DNA of 64,000 nucleotides from Vibrio galatheae (GCF_000967545.1 NZ_JXXV01000004.1:62001-126000); one strand, 5' to 3'. Shown: positions 17,119 to 26,828, numbered from the stretch's first letter. Program-made: numbers and translations. Notes: generated by a model not told the origin, from the letters alone.

Positions 17119-18585
17119 ATGTCTTCACCCTGTTTATTCTCCCGTCGTTTCGCCGCTCTTCCGCAAGCATTTTATTCTTATGTCACCCCTCAACCGTTAG
17201 ACAACACACGCTGGGTCGTCTGGAATAGTGAACTTGCCTGTCAGTTTGAGCTCCCGAGCAACGCGCCGAATGGAGAACTGAAGCAGATTTTATCTGGTGA
17301 GCAAATATCACAAGACGCTCCGCCACTTGCAATGAAATACGCTGGCCACCAGTTTGGCGCATACAATCCAGACTTAGGTGATGGTCGCGGTGTGTTATTG
17401 GGTGAATTGACCAACCAAACAAACGATGTGTTTGATTTGCATCTGAAAGGGGCGGGATTAACACCATATTCTCGAATGGGCGATGGGCGAGCGGTTTTGC
17501 GCTCGACGATCCGCGAATATCTGTGTAGTGAAGCAATGGCAGGATTAGGCATTCCAACCACACGGTCGTTGGGGATGCTGGTTAGTGACACGCCAGTTTA
17601 CCGAGAGAAGTGCGAGCAGGGCGCGCTATTGCTACGTCTCGCGCGCAGTCATATTCGCTTCGGCCATTTTGAGCATTTCTTTTACACCAATCAACTGACG
17701 CATCTCCAGCAATTAGCCGATAAGGTTATCGAGTGGTATTGGCCAGACTGTTTGGAGTCTGAAAAGCCTTACTTGAGGATGTTCGAACATATTGTCAGTC
17801 GCACAGCAGAGATGATCGCCCAATGGCAGGCGTGTGGATTTGCTCACGGGGTGATGAACACTGATAACATGTCTATTATCGGAGAGACGTTTGACTACGG
17901 ACCGTTTGGCTTCCTTGATGATTACGAGCCGGGGTATATCTGCAACCATTCCGATTACCAAGGTCGATATGCCTTTGACCAACAACCCCGCATTGCCTTA
18001 TGGAACTTATCGGCTCTGGCACATAGTCTGTCGCCGTTGATTGAACGAGAGGATCTTGAGGCAAGTTTGGCGAACTTTGAACCTTTGTTGGTGAAAACCT
18101 TCAGTCGGCTGATGCGACAGAAGCTTGGCTTATACAACAAACAAAAAGTAGATACTCAACTTTTTTCGGCGATGTTTGAACTGCTGCATCAACATCAGAT
18201 TGACTACACGCGATTTATGCGTGAATTATCATCGGTTGATCAAGGTGGGATAAATGGTGTACTCGACTTGTTCATTGACCGAGCAGAAGCCAGTCATTGG
18301 CTTGAGCAATATTTGGCGCGTTGTGAGCAAGAGGTCGATGAAACGGGCCACCAAGTCTCTTGTCAAGCTCGCTGTGAAAAAATGCGTCAAGTGAACCCCA
18401 AATACATCTTACGCAACTATCTTGCGCAGATCGCGATTGATAAAGCTGAGCAAGGGGATTTTAGTGAAGTGCAAACACTGGCCGAGCTGCTTAAACGTCC
18501 ATTTGATGAGCAGGCTGAAATGAGCGCCTATGCCAATCTGCCCCCTGACTGGGGTAAAAAAATGGAAATTAGTTGTTCTTCTTAG
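17119..18585 (+). CDS. selO: SelO (YdiU) protein adenylyltransferase
   Basis: SelO pseudokinases transfer AMP to Ser/Thr/Tyr of target proteins and take part in redox-linked control. 488 residues from the ATG at 17119, chosen by homology to the family start ([13 protein letters not shown]); an in-frame upstream start at 17035 lacks support. Conserved family motifs seen are [50 protein letters not shown] and [13 protein letters not shown], which form the flipped-ATP active site. The C-terminus ISCSS holds cysteine where eukaryotic SelO has selenocysteine. The SD is weak. It precedes the two-component genes on the same strand but is probably a separate unit. Confidence 0.96.
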   Translation: MSSPCLFSRRFAALPQAFYSYVTPQPLDNTRWVVWNSELACQFELPSNAPNGELKQILSGEQISQDAPPLAMKYAGHQFGAYNPDLGDGRGVLLGELTNQTNDVFDLHLKGAGLTPYSRMGDGRAVLRSTIREYLCSEAMAGLGIPTTRSLGMLVSDTPVYREKCEQGALLLRLARSHIRFGHFEHFFYTNQLTHLQQLADKVIEWYWPDCLESEKPYLRMFEHIVSRTAEMIAQWQACGFAHGVMNTDNMSIIGETFDYGPFGFLDDYEPGYICNHSDYQGRYAFDQQPRIALWNLSALAHSLSPLIEREDLEASLANFEPLLVKTFSRLMRQKLGLYNKQKVDTQLFSAMFELLHQHQIDYTRFMRELSSVDQGGINGVLDLFIDRAEASHWLEQYLARCEQEVDETGHQVSCQARCEKMRQVNPKYILRNYLAQIAIDKAEQGDFSEVQTLAELLKRPFDEQAEMSAYANLPPDWGKKMEISCSS

Positions 18586-18720
18586 TGCTATTCAATGGTT
18601 TGTTAATAAGATGTGATTTGTGTCCGCAAGAGGTTCAAATTCTTTAGATTCTTCCTGCATCAGTTGCAAGAGAAGTGATTAAACTCGCACTATTAATTTA
18701 GCGTACTAATGGGTAGTAAT

Positions 18721-19443
18721 ATGTCAGCTAAGATTCTCGTTGTCGATGATGATCAAGAAATTTGTGAATTGTTGGAAGAGTATCTGACCAAACAAGGGTA
18801 TCAGGTCTCCGCCGTCAATGATGGCGAGCAGATGAAGGCTTATATTGAGCAGCAAGGATACCCTGAACTTATCTTATTGGATGTGATGTTACCCGGTGAT
18901 GATGGATTTGCTTTATGTCAGCAAGTTCGTCGTTATTCTTCAGTACCCATTATCATGCTGACAGCCGTCTCCGATGATACCGACCAAATTATCGGCTTAG
19001 AGATTGGAGCCGATGATTACATTGCCAAGCCATTCAATCCCCGCCACCTCAATGCGCGTATTAAAGCGGTGTTGCGCCGTGTCAAAGTCGCGGATGACAT
19101 TCCTGCCAGCGCCAATGCAAAGTCGATTATCTTCGGTGATTGGCAACTTGATCCTCTGGCGCATCGCATTACCCATTTAGAGAATCATCAAACCCATGAT
19201 TTGTCGGGCAGTGACTTTGCGTTGTTGATGCTGTTTCTCAAGCGGCCTAATGAAGTGCTGGATAGAGACACCATCTCTTTCGCCACTCGTGGACGTGAGG
19301 CTTTGCCGTTTGAACGGGGGATCGATGTACAATTGAGTCGTTTAAGGCAGCGCTTGGGTGATAGCGCAAGATTTCCTCATTATATTAAAACGATGCGTGG
19401 CAATGGGTATTTACTAGCGGTGCCAGTGAGCTATGAAAACTAA
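18721..19443 (+). CDS. OmpR-family response regulator (GltR-like)
   Basis: 240 residues from the ATG at 18721 (an in-frame ATG at 18709 has no SD). The receiver domain has the acidic pair at 10-11, phospho-acceptor Asp54 (LILLDVMLPG) and the KPF lysine. The C-terminal winged-helix DNA-binding domain includes VQLSRLRQRLGD and the final YIKTMRGNGYLL. It overlaps the histidine-kinase start by 11 bp, so the two are translationally coupled. The gts-like sugar transporter begins 144 bp after the kinase. In Pseudomonas the related GltR-GtrS pair controls glucose uptake; I infer the same role here. Confidence 0.93.
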   Translation: MSAKILVVDDDQEICELLEEYLTKQGYQVSAVNDGEQMKAYIEQQGYPELILLDVMLPGDDGFALCQQVRRYSSVPIIMLTAVSDDTDQIIGLEIGADDYIAKPFNPRHLNARIKAVLRRVKVADDIPASANAKSIIFGDWQLDPLAHRITHLENHQTHDLSGSDFALLMLFLKRPNEVLDRDTISFATRGREALPFERGIDVQLSRLRQRLGDSARFPHYIKTMRGNGYLLAVPVSYEN

Positions 19444-20893
19444 ATTGTTCGGTTGGGTGCGCCAATTTAAACCCAACTCATTAGTGAGCCGAACACTTGG
19501 TTTAACACTGTTAGCCGTGATTCTAGCTCAAGGGGTCGCAACCAGCATTTGGTACACGGAATCTAAACATAAAGAGTTAGCCGGGATCCGTGATGCGTCT
19601 GAGAGCATGGCCAATATGTTTGCCTCTACGGTGACATTTTTTCAATCTTTGCCTGTTCGCTATCGACATATTGTGCTTGACCAGATCCGCAATATGGGCG
19701 GAACGCGTTTTTTCGTCTCATTTAACAAAGAACAATTAATTGTCGACCCCATTGACGACACACCACTAAAGCTGGCGTCTATTGAAGCGATTGAGCGGGT
19801 ACTTGGCAATAAATTGCGTAAGGCAGAAAGCATTTCGGTTGATTTTTCGCATCCAGATAATTTGCGCTTGCTAAAAAATGATATTTACCTCAATGATCTG
19901 CCTAAATCATGGGCGCACCATACTCTTACTTTGAACCCGATTGACCCGCCTATTCTGGTGGTGCAAATTGAGTTAGCGAACCGTGAGTGGCTATACATTG
20001 CAGCGCTGCTCCCAGCGCCTTATGTCACTTTGGATGACACCTTGATTGGGCGTGAGCAGATCCTATTTCTTATCTTTTCTACATCGATCCTACTCGTTTT
20101 AACTTACCTATTGGTGCGCCGCCAAGTAAAACCACTTAAGCGCTTAGCGAGAGCCGCCAATGAAATGAGTATGGATATTGACCAAGCACCGCTGCAAGAA
20201 GAGGGCGCAAGTGAGCTGATCACGGCAACACGAGCGTTTAACCGTATGCAGCAGAGGATTCGGCGTTATGTGGCTGATCGCGAACATCTTTTTTCCGCAA
20301 TTTCCCATGATCTTAAAACACCAATTACCCGCTTAAGACTGCGCGCTGAACTGTTAGAAAGTGACACCAAACGTGAGAAATTCAACCGCGATCTCGATGA
20401 GCTAGAAATGATGGTCAAAGGGGCGCTGCAGTGTGTGCGTGATACCGATTTGCACGAAAATAATGCCTACATCGACTTAAACGACATGATTCAAAGCGTT
20501 GCCGAGCCCTTTAATCAGTACCAAACACGTGTGGAGTTTAGACCTCATGATATTGATCCTATCGTCGGTAAACCTCTCGCGATTAAACGGGTGCTGAGCA
20601 ATTTGATTGAAAATGCGGTCAAGTATGGTCAACTGGCGGAGGTTGAAGTCATCATCAATGAAGAGTGGATTACGGTAGTGATTTGCGATCATGGCCCCGG
20701 GATACCACAAGATAAGCTTGAGGCGGTGTTTGAGCCTTACTATAGGTTAGCCAACGACGCAGATGGACATGGTTTAGGCTTGGGAATATGCCGTAATATT
20801 CTTCACGGGCATGGTGGAGATCTCATTATTGATAACTTGCCAACCGGAGGCTTAAGGGCGCAAGTCTTTATCCCACCTAGTCTTGAGGTTTAA
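19433..20893 (+). CDS. Sensor histidine kinase (GtrS-like)
   Basis: 486 residues, inner membrane. Helix at about 22-42, periplasmic sensor of about 160 residues, second helix near 205-225, HAMP, then a HisKA domain with phospho-accepting His292 (SAISHDLKTPITRLR). The ATPase domain has the N box NLIENAVKYG and the G boxes DHGPGIP and GLGLGICRNI. It overlaps the response-regulator gene. By context it should sense sugar or a sugar-derived acid and activate the downstream transporter operon. In Pseudomonas GtrS responds to 2-ketogluconate/6-phosphogluconate; whether that holds here is unknown. Confidence 0.93.
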   Translation: MKTKLFGWVRQFKPNSLVSRTLGLTLLAVILAQGVATSIWYTESKHKELAGIRDASESMANMFASTVTFFQSLPVRYRHIVLDQIRNMGGTRFFVSFNKEQLIVDPIDDTPLKLASIEAIERVLGNKLRKAESISVDFSHPDNLRLLKNDIYLNDLPKSWAHHTLTLNPIDPPILVVQIELANREWLYIAALLPAPYVTLDDTLIGREQILFLIFSTSILLVLTYLLVRRQVKPLKRLARAANEMSMDIDQAPLQEEGASELITATRAFNRMQQRIRRYVADREHLFSAISHDLKTPITRLRLRAELLESDTKREKFNRDLDELEMMVKGALQCVRDTDLHENNAYIDLNDMIQSVAEPFNQYQTRVEFRPHDIDPIVGKPLAIKRVLSNLIENAVKYGQLAEVEVIINEEWITVVICDHGPGIPQDKLEAVFEPYYRLANDADGHGLGLGICRNILHGHGGDLIIDNLPTGGLRAQVFIPPSLEV

Positions 20894-20911
20894 TGTAACA
20901 CAATTGTTACA
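20894..20911. promoter_or_regulatory. Palindrome directly upstream of the sugar transporter operon
   Basis: TGTAACA-CAAT-TGTTACA: perfect 7-base arms with a 4-base spacer, beginning right after the kinase stop codon. A good candidate operator for the linked response regulator or a sugar-responsive repressor. Confidence 0.5.
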
Positions 20912-20923
20912 TAGGTATTACTG

Positions 20924-20938
20924 TTTGTTTCAAACAAA
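20924..20938. promoter_or_regulatory. Second palindrome before the sugar transporter
   Basis: TTTGTTT-C-AAACAAA, perfect 7-base arms around one base, 12 bp after the first palindrome; CCAATTGG follows at 20944-20951. Together they suggest a compact control region. Confidence 0.4.
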
Positions 20939-21036
20939 AATTTCCAATTGGATAGACTCTTTATCGAACAAGCAAGAACGCTTGGGGCCATTAAGCAGTT
21001 GGCCTGAATGTCTAATCCGATACATGGAAGATAATA

Positions 21037-22284
21037 ATGAAACTTAATAAAACCCTACTTACCCTCTCTCTACTTTCTGCTGCTAATTTTGCTCATGCTG
21101 GTGAAGTTGAAGTACTTCACTGGTGGACTGCTGGCGGTGAAGCAAAATCTGCTGCAGTGCTGAAAGAAATGCTAGAACAACAGAATCATACTTGGAAAGA
21201 TTTTGCGGTTGCTGGTGGCGGCGGTGAGTCTGCGATGACAGTACTCAAAACTCGTGCTGTATCGGGCAATCCTCCTTCGGCAGCACAAATCAAAGGTCAC
21301 GATATTCAAGAGTGGGGCGGTCTTGGCTTCCTAACTTCGCTAGACAGCACGGCAACACAAGAACACTGGGACGAAATCCTGCCTTCTGTTGTAACCAAAG
21401 TAATGAAGTTTGATGGTGATTACGTGGCGGTTCCAGTTAACGTACACCGTGTAAACTGGCTATGGGCTAACCCTGAAGTGTTGAAAAAAGCTGGCGTAGA
21501 ACTACCAACGACGATGGATGAGTTCTTTGCCGCGGCAGACAAAATTAAAGCAGCAGGCTTCGTTCCTCTAGCGCATGGCGGTCAACCATGGCAAGACGCA
21601 ACGGTATTTGAAGCGGTTGCCCTTGATGTGCTAGGCAGCGAAGACTACAACAAAGCATTCGTAGACCTTGATATGGATGTGCTAGCGGGTGACAAGATGG
21701 TTGAAGTCTTCACTAAGTTTAAGAAGATTCATGATTACATCGACGCAAACTCGCCAGGTCGTGACTGGAACGTAGCAACGTCTATGGTTATTAATGGTGA
21801 AGCAGCGATGCAAATCATGGGTGACTGGGCGAAAGGTGAGTTTACCGCTGCAGGCAAGATGCCAGGTAAAGACTACATTTGTGCACCGGCTCCGGGTACC
21901 AATGGTCAATTTACATTCAACATCGACAGCTTTGCTTTCTTTGAGTTAAGCAATAAAGATAACCAAAAAGCTCAGCAAGATCTTGCGCGCACCATCCTAA
22001 CTAAAGACTTCCAAGAAGTGTTCAACCTCAACAAAGGTTCGATCCCAGTGCGTCTAGATATGGATATGTCAAAGTTTGACCAATGTGCATTGGATTCAAT
22101 GGCAACCTTCAAAGCGAGTGCGAAATCAGGTGACCTAGTACCAAGTATGGCTCACGGTCTAGCGACGACGAGCTACGCACAAGGTGCTATCTATGATGTT
22201 GTGACTAACTTCTTCAATGATGACAACGCAGATCCGAAACAAGCAGCACAAAAACTTGCGAAAGCAGTAAAAGCGGCAATCTAA
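21037..22284 (+). CDS. gtsA: Sugar ABC transporter solute-binding protein, GtsA-like
   Basis: Periplasmic CUT1-family binding protein of 415 residues with a signal peptide ([21 protein letters not shown]). From memory it matches Pseudomonas glucose-binding GtsA over long stretches: [95 protein letters not shown] and LNKGSIPVR. The predicted ligand is glucose or a similar hexose (mannose possible). It is first in a four-gene operon, with a stem-loop between it and the permease genes. It follows a linked two-component system. Confidence 0.93.
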   Translation: MKLNKTLLTLSLLSAANFAHAGEVEVLHWWTAGGEAKSAAVLKEMLEQQNHTWKDFAVAGGGGESAMTVLKTRAVSGNPPSAAQIKGHDIQEWGGLGFLTSLDSTATQEHWDEILPSVVTKVMKFDGDYVAVPVNVHRVNWLWANPEVLKKAGVELPTTMDEFFAAADKIKAAGFVPLAHGGQPWQDATVFEAVALDVLGSEDYNKAFVDLDMDVLAGDKMVEVFTKFKKIHDYIDANSPGRDWNVATSMVINGEAAMQIMGDWAKGEFTAAGKMPGKDYICAPAPGTNGQFTFNIDSFAFFELSNKDNQKAQQDLARTILTKDFQEVFNLNKGSIPVRLDMDMSKFDQCALDSMATFKASAKSGDLVPSMAHGLATTSYAQGAIYDVVTNFFNDDNADPKQAAQKLAKAVKAAI

Positions 22285-22351
22285 CGCAAGTTGTACCAAC
22301 TTAGAGTAAGTCACGGCTCATTGACTAACTAGGTTGGTATCTAACACCCCT

Positions 22352-22390
22352 AAAGGGCGTTCAGGCTTGTGGGGAGCCTGTACGCCCTTT
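22352..22390 (+). other. Intra-operon stem-loop after the binding-protein gene
   Basis: AAAGGGCGTTCAGGCT pairs with AGCCTGTACGCCCTTT (one mismatch) around a short G-rich loop, with no T-run. In malE-malF-type operons such structures stabilise the upstream mRNA so that more binding protein than permease is made; I infer the same here. Confidence 0.6.
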
Positions 22391-22443
22391 CCTCTATTAC
22401 CGGTCAGAATTTTGGCTGGTGTGTTATAACGTAAGGACTCGTT

Positions 22444-23367
22444 ATGGAGCATGTTGTAAATCGGTACGAAAAGAAGTCGTTAAAAAAGGTCAGTTTGGCC
22501 GACCGACTTCAGCAGTGGCTACCGAAAATCGTTCTTGCACCGACCGTTCTGGTAACCGTGGTATGTATCTATGGTTATATTTTCTGGACCGCGGCGCTTT
22601 CAATGACTAACTCACGTTTTCTGCCTAGTTTTAACTTTGTTGGCTTTGCCCAATACGAAAAGCTGATGGAAAACGACCGTTGGATTACCTCTATTTCTAA
22701 CCTTGGCATCTTTGGCTTGCTGTTTATGCTGGTCGCGATTGGCTTAGGTGTTGGTCTAGCGATTCTGCTTGATCAAAATATCCGTCAGGAAGGTGCAATA
22801 CGCACTATCTATCTTTACCCGATGGCGCTCTCTTTTATCGTAACAGGTACCGCGTGGAAATGGATTCTTAACCCAGGTCTAGGTATCGAAAAATTGATGC
22901 AAGATTGGGGCTTCACAGACTTTAAATTCGACTGGTTGGTCGACTCCGATATGTCGGTATATACCTTAGTGATCGCGGCGGTGTGGCAATCATCAGGTTT
23001 CGTGATGGCGATGTTCTTAGCTGGCTTACGCGGTATTGACTCGTCGATCATTAAGGCGGCGCAAATTGATGGTGCAAACCTTCCGACTATCTATTGGCGT
23101 ATCATCATGCCGTGTTTAAGACCGGTATTTTTCAGCGCGGTTATTATTACTTCTCATATTGCGATTAAGAGCTTCGACTTGGTGACCGCAATGACAGCCG
23201 GTGGCCCAGGTTATTCGTCTGACTTACCAGCGTTGTTCATGTACGCACACTCATTTACACGTGGTCAAATTGGCTTAGGTGCAGCCAGTGCGATGATGAT
23301 GCTAGCAGGTATCTTGGCGATTCTTGTTCCATATCTATATTCAGAATTAAGGGAGAAAAAATCATGA
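22444..23367 (+). CDS. Sugar ABC transporter permease 1 (GtsB-like)
   Basis: 307 residues with six membrane helices, of the MalF/UgpA type. AAGGAC lies before the ATG. The cytoplasmic EAA loop that contacts the ATPase is present (IKAAQIDGANLPTIYWRIIMP). It pairs with the next gene to form the channel. The stop codon overlaps the next start (ATGA). Confidence 0.94.
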   Translation: MEHVVNRYEKKSLKKVSLADRLQQWLPKIVLAPTVLVTVVCIYGYIFWTAALSMTNSRFLPSFNFVGFAQYEKLMENDRWITSISNLGIFGLLFMLVAIGLGVGLAILLDQNIRQEGAIRTIYLYPMALSFIVTGTAWKWILNPGLGIEKLMQDWGFTDFKFDWLVDSDMSVYTLVIAAVWQSSGFVMAMFLAGLRGIDSSIIKAAQIDGANLPTIYWRIIMPCLRPVFFSAVIITSHIAIKSFDLVTAMTAGGPGYSSDLPALFMYAHSFTRGQIGLGAASAMMMLAGILAILVPYLYSELREKKS

Positions 23368-24221
23368 TGCGTAGTGTGAATTTCTCTCGACTATTTATCT
23401 ACTCGACCTTGGTATTCTTCTGTTTAGTTTACCTTATGCCTTTGTTTGTTATGGTGATTACTTCATTTAAAACCTTGCCAGATATCAAGGCAGGTAACTT
23501 GATGAGTTTGCCAACCCAATGGGTATTTGATGCTTGGTACAAAGCTTGGGACAGTGCTTGTACCGGTGTTAAGTGTGAAGGTGTGAAAGGCTTCTTCTGG
23601 AACTCGTTCCAAATGGTGATACCTGCAGTGGCTATTTCCACGTTACTGGGTGCATTCAATGGTTACGTTGTGACCAAGTGGCAATTCCGTGGCTCGAACC
23701 TCTTCTTCAGCCTATTGCTGTTTGGTTGTTTTATCCCGTTTCAAGTTGTTCTTCTGCCAATGGCGACGGTACTGGGTAAGCTAGGTTTAGCCAACACGAC
23801 GACGGGTCTGGTCATTGTCCATGTTATCTATGGTATGGCCTTTACCACTCTATTTTTCCGCAACTTTTACATCAGTATTCCAGATGAACTGGTGAAAGCG
23901 GCAAAATTGGATGGAGCAGGGTTCTTCACTATCTTCTTTAAAATTCTATTGCCGATTTCGACACCTATCATCATGGTGACCGTTATTTGGCAGTTTACGG
24001 CAATTTGGAATGACTTCTTATTTGGCGTGGTGTATTCAGGCTCAGAGACTCAGCCTATCACAGTGGCACTGAATAACTTGGTCAACACCAGTACCGGAGT
24101 GAAAGAGTACAACGTTGACATGGCAGCGGCGATCATTGCGGCGCTACCAACATTGCTCGTTTATGTATTAGCAGGGAAATATTTCGTTCGTGGCCTGACG
24201 GCTGGATCGGTAAAAGGATAA
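23364..24221 (+). CDS. Sugar ABC transporter permease 2 (GtsC-like)
   Basis: 285 residues with six membrane helices, of the MalG/UgpE type. The EAA loop is [21 protein letters not shown]. The ATGA overlap with the preceding permease gene indicates coupled translation. A loop with two cysteines (CTGVKCEG) sits in the first periplasmic segment, as I recall from GtsC relatives. The ATPase gene follows after 5 bp. Confidence 0.94.
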   Translation: MMRSVNFSRLFIYSTLVFFCLVYLMPLFVMVITSFKTLPDIKAGNLMSLPTQWVFDAWYKAWDSACTGVKCEGVKGFFWNSFQMVIPAVAISTLLGAFNGYVVTKWQFRGSNLFFSLLLFGCFIPFQVVLLPMATVLGKLGLANTTTGLVIVHVIYGMAFTTLFFRNFYISIPDELVKAAKLDGAGFFTIFFKILLPISTPIIMVTVIWQFTAIWNDFLFGVVYSGSETQPITVALNNLVNTSTGVKEYNVDMAAAIIAALPTLLVYVLAGKYFVRGLTAGSVKG

Positions 24222-24226
24222 TTATC

Positions 24227-25342
24227 ATGGCAACACTAGAACTTAAACAAATCCGTAAAACCTATCCGAAAGCGGAACAAGAAACACTCAAAGGCATTGA
24301 TATCAACATCGACTCTGGTGAGTTTCTGATTTTGGTAGGCCCTTCGGGGTGTGGTAAATCTACCTTGATGAATACCATTGCGGGGCTTGAAAACATTAGC
24401 TCAGGCGAGATTGTTATCGATGGTAACGATGTGTCTGATGTTGAACCAAAAGACCGTGATATTGCGATGGTGTTCCAATCGTATGCCCTATACCCGAACA
24501 TGACGGTGCGCGGCAATATCGAGTTTGGTCTCAAGATCCGTAAAATGCCGAAGCAAGAGATTGATGCCGAAGTCGAGCGTGTTGCGGCCATGCTGCAAAT
24601 CGACCACCTACTGGAAAGAAAGCCTTCTCAGTTGTCGGGTGGTCAGCGCCAGCGTGTGGCAATGGGCCGCGCTTTGGCTCGCAGACCGAAACTCTATTTG
24701 TTTGATGAACCTTTGTCGAACCTAGACGCTAAGTTGCGTGTCGAAATGCGTCATCAAATCAAACGTCTTCACCAGCAGCTCAATACGACAATTGTCTATG
24801 TAACCCATGATCAGATTGAAGCAATGACTCTAGCCGATCGTATCGCTGTGATGAAAGATGGCGAACTGCAGCAGCTAGGGACGCCGCAAGAGATCTACAA
24901 TAAGCCAAACAACATGTTTGTCGCTGGCTTTATGGGTTCACCATCGATGAACTTTATCAAGACCATGGTAGATTTGGATGAACAGGATAAGCCAGTGATC
25001 AAGGTTAAAGGTAGTAATGGTCAAGAGCACCATATCAATCTGCCAGCTTCTATGCGTGAGCAAGATGGCAAAGAAGTGGTGATTGGGCTGCGTCCGGAGC
25101 ATATCACTGACAGCGAAAACCAAGAGTCTGATGCGACAACCCAACTTGATTTGATGCTAGAGGTCTTAGAGCCAACAGGCCCAGATACGATTGCGATGAT
25201 TAAGGTCAATGAGCAAGAAGTCGCTTGCCGACTATCGCCTGAGTTTGATGTCACGGCGGGGCAAATCGCACCGTTGCACTTTGATTTGTCAAAAGCGGTC
25301 TTCTTTGATGCCGCTACCGAGCAGCGTATTGAGTTTCACTAA
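24227..25342 (+). CDS. Sugar ABC transporter ATPase (MalK/UgpC type)
   Basis: 371 residues. It energises the GtsABC-like importer. Walker [13 protein letters not shown]-loop [12 protein letters not shown], signature [15 protein letters not shown], Walker [14 protein letters not shown], and the H-loop in [15 protein letters not shown]. The C-terminal 130 residues are a TOBE/OB regulatory domain ([17 protein letters not shown]). Last gene of the operon; terminator at 25485-25518. Confidence 0.97.
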   Translation: MATLELKQIRKTYPKAEQETLKGIDINIDSGEFLILVGPSGCGKSTLMNTIAGLENISSGEIVIDGNDVSDVEPKDRDIAMVFQSYALYPNMTVRGNIEFGLKIRKMPKQEIDAEVERVAAMLQIDHLLERKPSQLSGGQRQRVAMGRALARRPKLYLFDEPLSNLDAKLRVEMRHQIKRLHQQLNTTIVYVTHDQIEAMTLADRIAVMKDGELQQLGTPQEIYNKPNNMFVAGFMGSPSMNFIKTMVDLDEQDKPVIKVKGSNGQEHHINLPASMREQDGKEVVIGLRPEHITDSENQESDATTQLDLMLEVLEPTGPDTIAMIKVNEQEVACRLSPEFDVTAGQIAPLHFDLSKAVFFDAATEQRIEFH

Positions 25343-25435
25343 GCTGCAAATTAATAGGCATCTTGGTTAGTCACTATCGAAGAAGTGGACTAAGCTTATT
25401 GTTATAGCATGAAGTGAGTTCATGCGGTGTGAGTA

Positions 25436-25470
25436 GAGGTGGGCAATCATGTCTCCTTATTGCTCACCTC
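25436..25470 (+). other. 12-bp stem-loop before the sugar operon terminator
   Basis: GAGGTGGGCAAT pairs with ATTGCTCACCTC (one G-U) around an 11-base loop, with no T-run. It lies 14 bp before the main terminator, so the 3' end carries two stacked hairpins. Confidence 0.5.
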
Positions 25471-25484
25471 ATCTCTAGTAACGA

Positions 25485-25518
25485 AAATGGCAGCTTATTA
25501 AGCTGCCATTTGTTTTTT
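25485..25518 (+). terminator. Sugar operon terminator
   Basis: AAATGGCAGCTT and AAGCTGCCATTT form a perfect stem, followed by GTTTTTT. Confidence 0.92.
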
Positions 25519-25587
25519 GCGGTTTGTTTTTATCATTTTGCATTCTTATTAAATATGTGTAAATTCACCCGTATTGTAATTTCTAAT

Positions 25588-25603
25588 GGGTGGAATCCCA
25601 CCC
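25588..25603. promoter_or_regulatory. Candidate DctD upstream activator site
   Basis: GGGTGG-AATC-CCACCC, with a further CACCC half site at 25566-25570. It lies about 100 bp upstream of the sigma-54 promoter, the usual distance for an enhancer bound by an NtrC-family activator. DctD is encoded nearby. Confidence 0.5.
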
Positions 25604-25697
25604 GTTTTCAATTAGCTAAAGTAAATCTAACGACTTTTTCTTTAATTGGTTATCTATAACTTATTGAAATAATGCAATTAAATTCGTTTTCTAAATA

Positions 25698-25714
25698 TTG
25701 GCTTGGTTATTGCC
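25698..25714 (+). promoter_or_regulatory. Sigma-54 promoter of dctPQM
   Basis: TTGGCTTGGTTATTGCC fits TGGCAC-N5-TTGC: GG at 25700-25701 and GC at 25712-25713 are exactly 12 bp apart. It would start transcription near 25725, 47 bp before dctP, and matches the presence of the sigma-54 activator DctD. Confidence 0.75.
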
Positions 25715-25771
25715 CTTGTAAGGTTATCAACACCCAGTGATGGGGTTGTTCATTTAACAAGGAGAACGATA

Positions 25772-26770
25772 ATGCTAAAGCCTTTAACCCTACTATCTGC
25801 TGCCATTCTTGCCGTCACCAGTTTCAATGCTGCTGCGAACTGTGATCCGGGTGAAACCGTGATTAAGTTCAGCCACGTAACCAACACAGACAAGCATCCT
25901 AAAGGCATTGCAGCCTCGTTATTGGAAAAGCGTGTCAATGAAGAGATGAATGGCAAAGCGTGTATGCAGGTATTCCCAAACTCTACTCTGTATGACGATG
26001 ATAAAGTGCTCGAAGCTATGCTCAATGGCGATGTTCAACTGGCTGCTCCATCACTGTCTAAGTTTGAAAAGTTCACCAAAAAATTCCGCATCTTCGATCT
26101 ACCATTCCTATTTGATGATGTTGACGCTGTTGACCGCTTTCAAAACTCTGATGCTGGTGAAAAACTGAAAAATGCAATGAACCGCCGTGGTATCAGAGGC
26201 CTAGAGTTTTGGCATAACGGTATGAAGCAAATCTCTGCCAGCAAGCCATTGATGCATCCTGAAGATGCAAAAGGTCTTAAGTTCCGCGTTCAGGCGTCAG
26301 ATGTGCTCGTCGCTCAGTTCGAGCAGCTTGGTGCAAACCCGCAAAAAATGTCGTTCGCAGAGGTCTACGGCGGCTTACAAACCAAAGTTATCGATGGTCA
26401 GGAGAACACTTGGTCGAATATCTACGGTAAGAAGTTCTTTGAAGTACAAGACGGCATTACAGAAACGAATCACGGCATTCTTGATTACCTAGTAGTGACA
26501 TCAACTAAGTGGTGGGATGGTCTTCCTGCTGATGTACGCGGTCAATTAGCGACGATCCTTCAAGAAGTGACTCAGACGCGTAATGCTGAATCTAACCGTG
26601 TAGAGCAGCAGAACAAACAGTACGTTATTGAAGCGGGTGGCGTGGTTCGTGAACTGACACCAGAGCAGCGTCAAGAGTGGGTAACTGCACTTAAACCTGT
26701 TTGGAATAAGTTTGAGAAAGATATTGGCTCAGACCTAATCAATGCAGCGTTATCTGCAAACCAAAAATAA
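25772..26770 (+). CDS. dctP: C4-dicarboxylate TRAP transporter binding protein DctP
   Basis: Periplasmic binding protein of a sodium-driven TRAP importer for succinate, fumarate and malate. 332 residues from the ATG at 25772, which has AAGGAG upstream; an in-frame GTG-like start farther upstream lies inside the sigma-54 promoter and is rejected. Signal peptide MLKPLTLLSAAILAVTSFNAAA. DctP-family motifs include the ligand-binding arginine segment GLKFRVQASDVL and the EVYGGLQTKVIDGQENTWSNIY signature. First gene of dctPQM. Confidence 0.96.
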   Translation: MLKPLTLLSAAILAVTSFNAAANCDPGETVIKFSHVTNTDKHPKGIAASLLEKRVNEEMNGKACMQVFPNSTLYDDDKVLEAMLNGDVQLAAPSLSKFEKFTKKFRIFDLPFLFDDVDAVDRFQNSDAGEKLKNAMNRRGIRGLEFWHNGMKQISASKPLMHPEDAKGLKFRVQASDVLVAQFEQLGANPQKMSFAEVYGGLQTKVIDGQENTWSNIYGKKFFEVQDGITETNHGILDYLVVTSTKWWDGLPADVRGQLATILQEVTQTRNAESNRVEQQNKQYVIEAGGVVRELTPEQRQEWVTALKPVWNKFEKDIGSDLINAALSANQK

Positions 26771-26778
26771 CCAGCGAT

Positions 26779-26799
26779 GGCTCCCGTAATGCGGGAGCC
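26779..26799 (+). other. Stem-loop between dctP and dctQ
   Basis: GGCTCCCG pairs with CGGGAGCC around a five-base loop, 9 bp after the dctP stop, with no T-run. Likely an mRNA-stabilising or processing element that favours DctP over the membrane subunits. Confidence 0.65.
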
Positions 26800-26828
26800 C
26801 AATTCACCTGATTCGAGTGATGTATTAC

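Larger units (their letters stand above)
25343..25771. other. 429-bp region between the sugar operon and dctP
   Basis: Contains two hairpins ending the sugar operon, then the dctP control region with a GGGTGG/CCACCC palindrome (25588-25603) and a sigma-54 promoter (25698-25714). No believable gene. Confidence 0.7.

Noticed and set aside
17183..17591. Antisense frames of about 120 codons in selO
   Set aside because: Shadow frames of a conserved gene.
25414..25659. 81-codon frame in the dctP upstream region
   Set aside because: It runs through two hairpins and a terminator and shows no protein-like composition.
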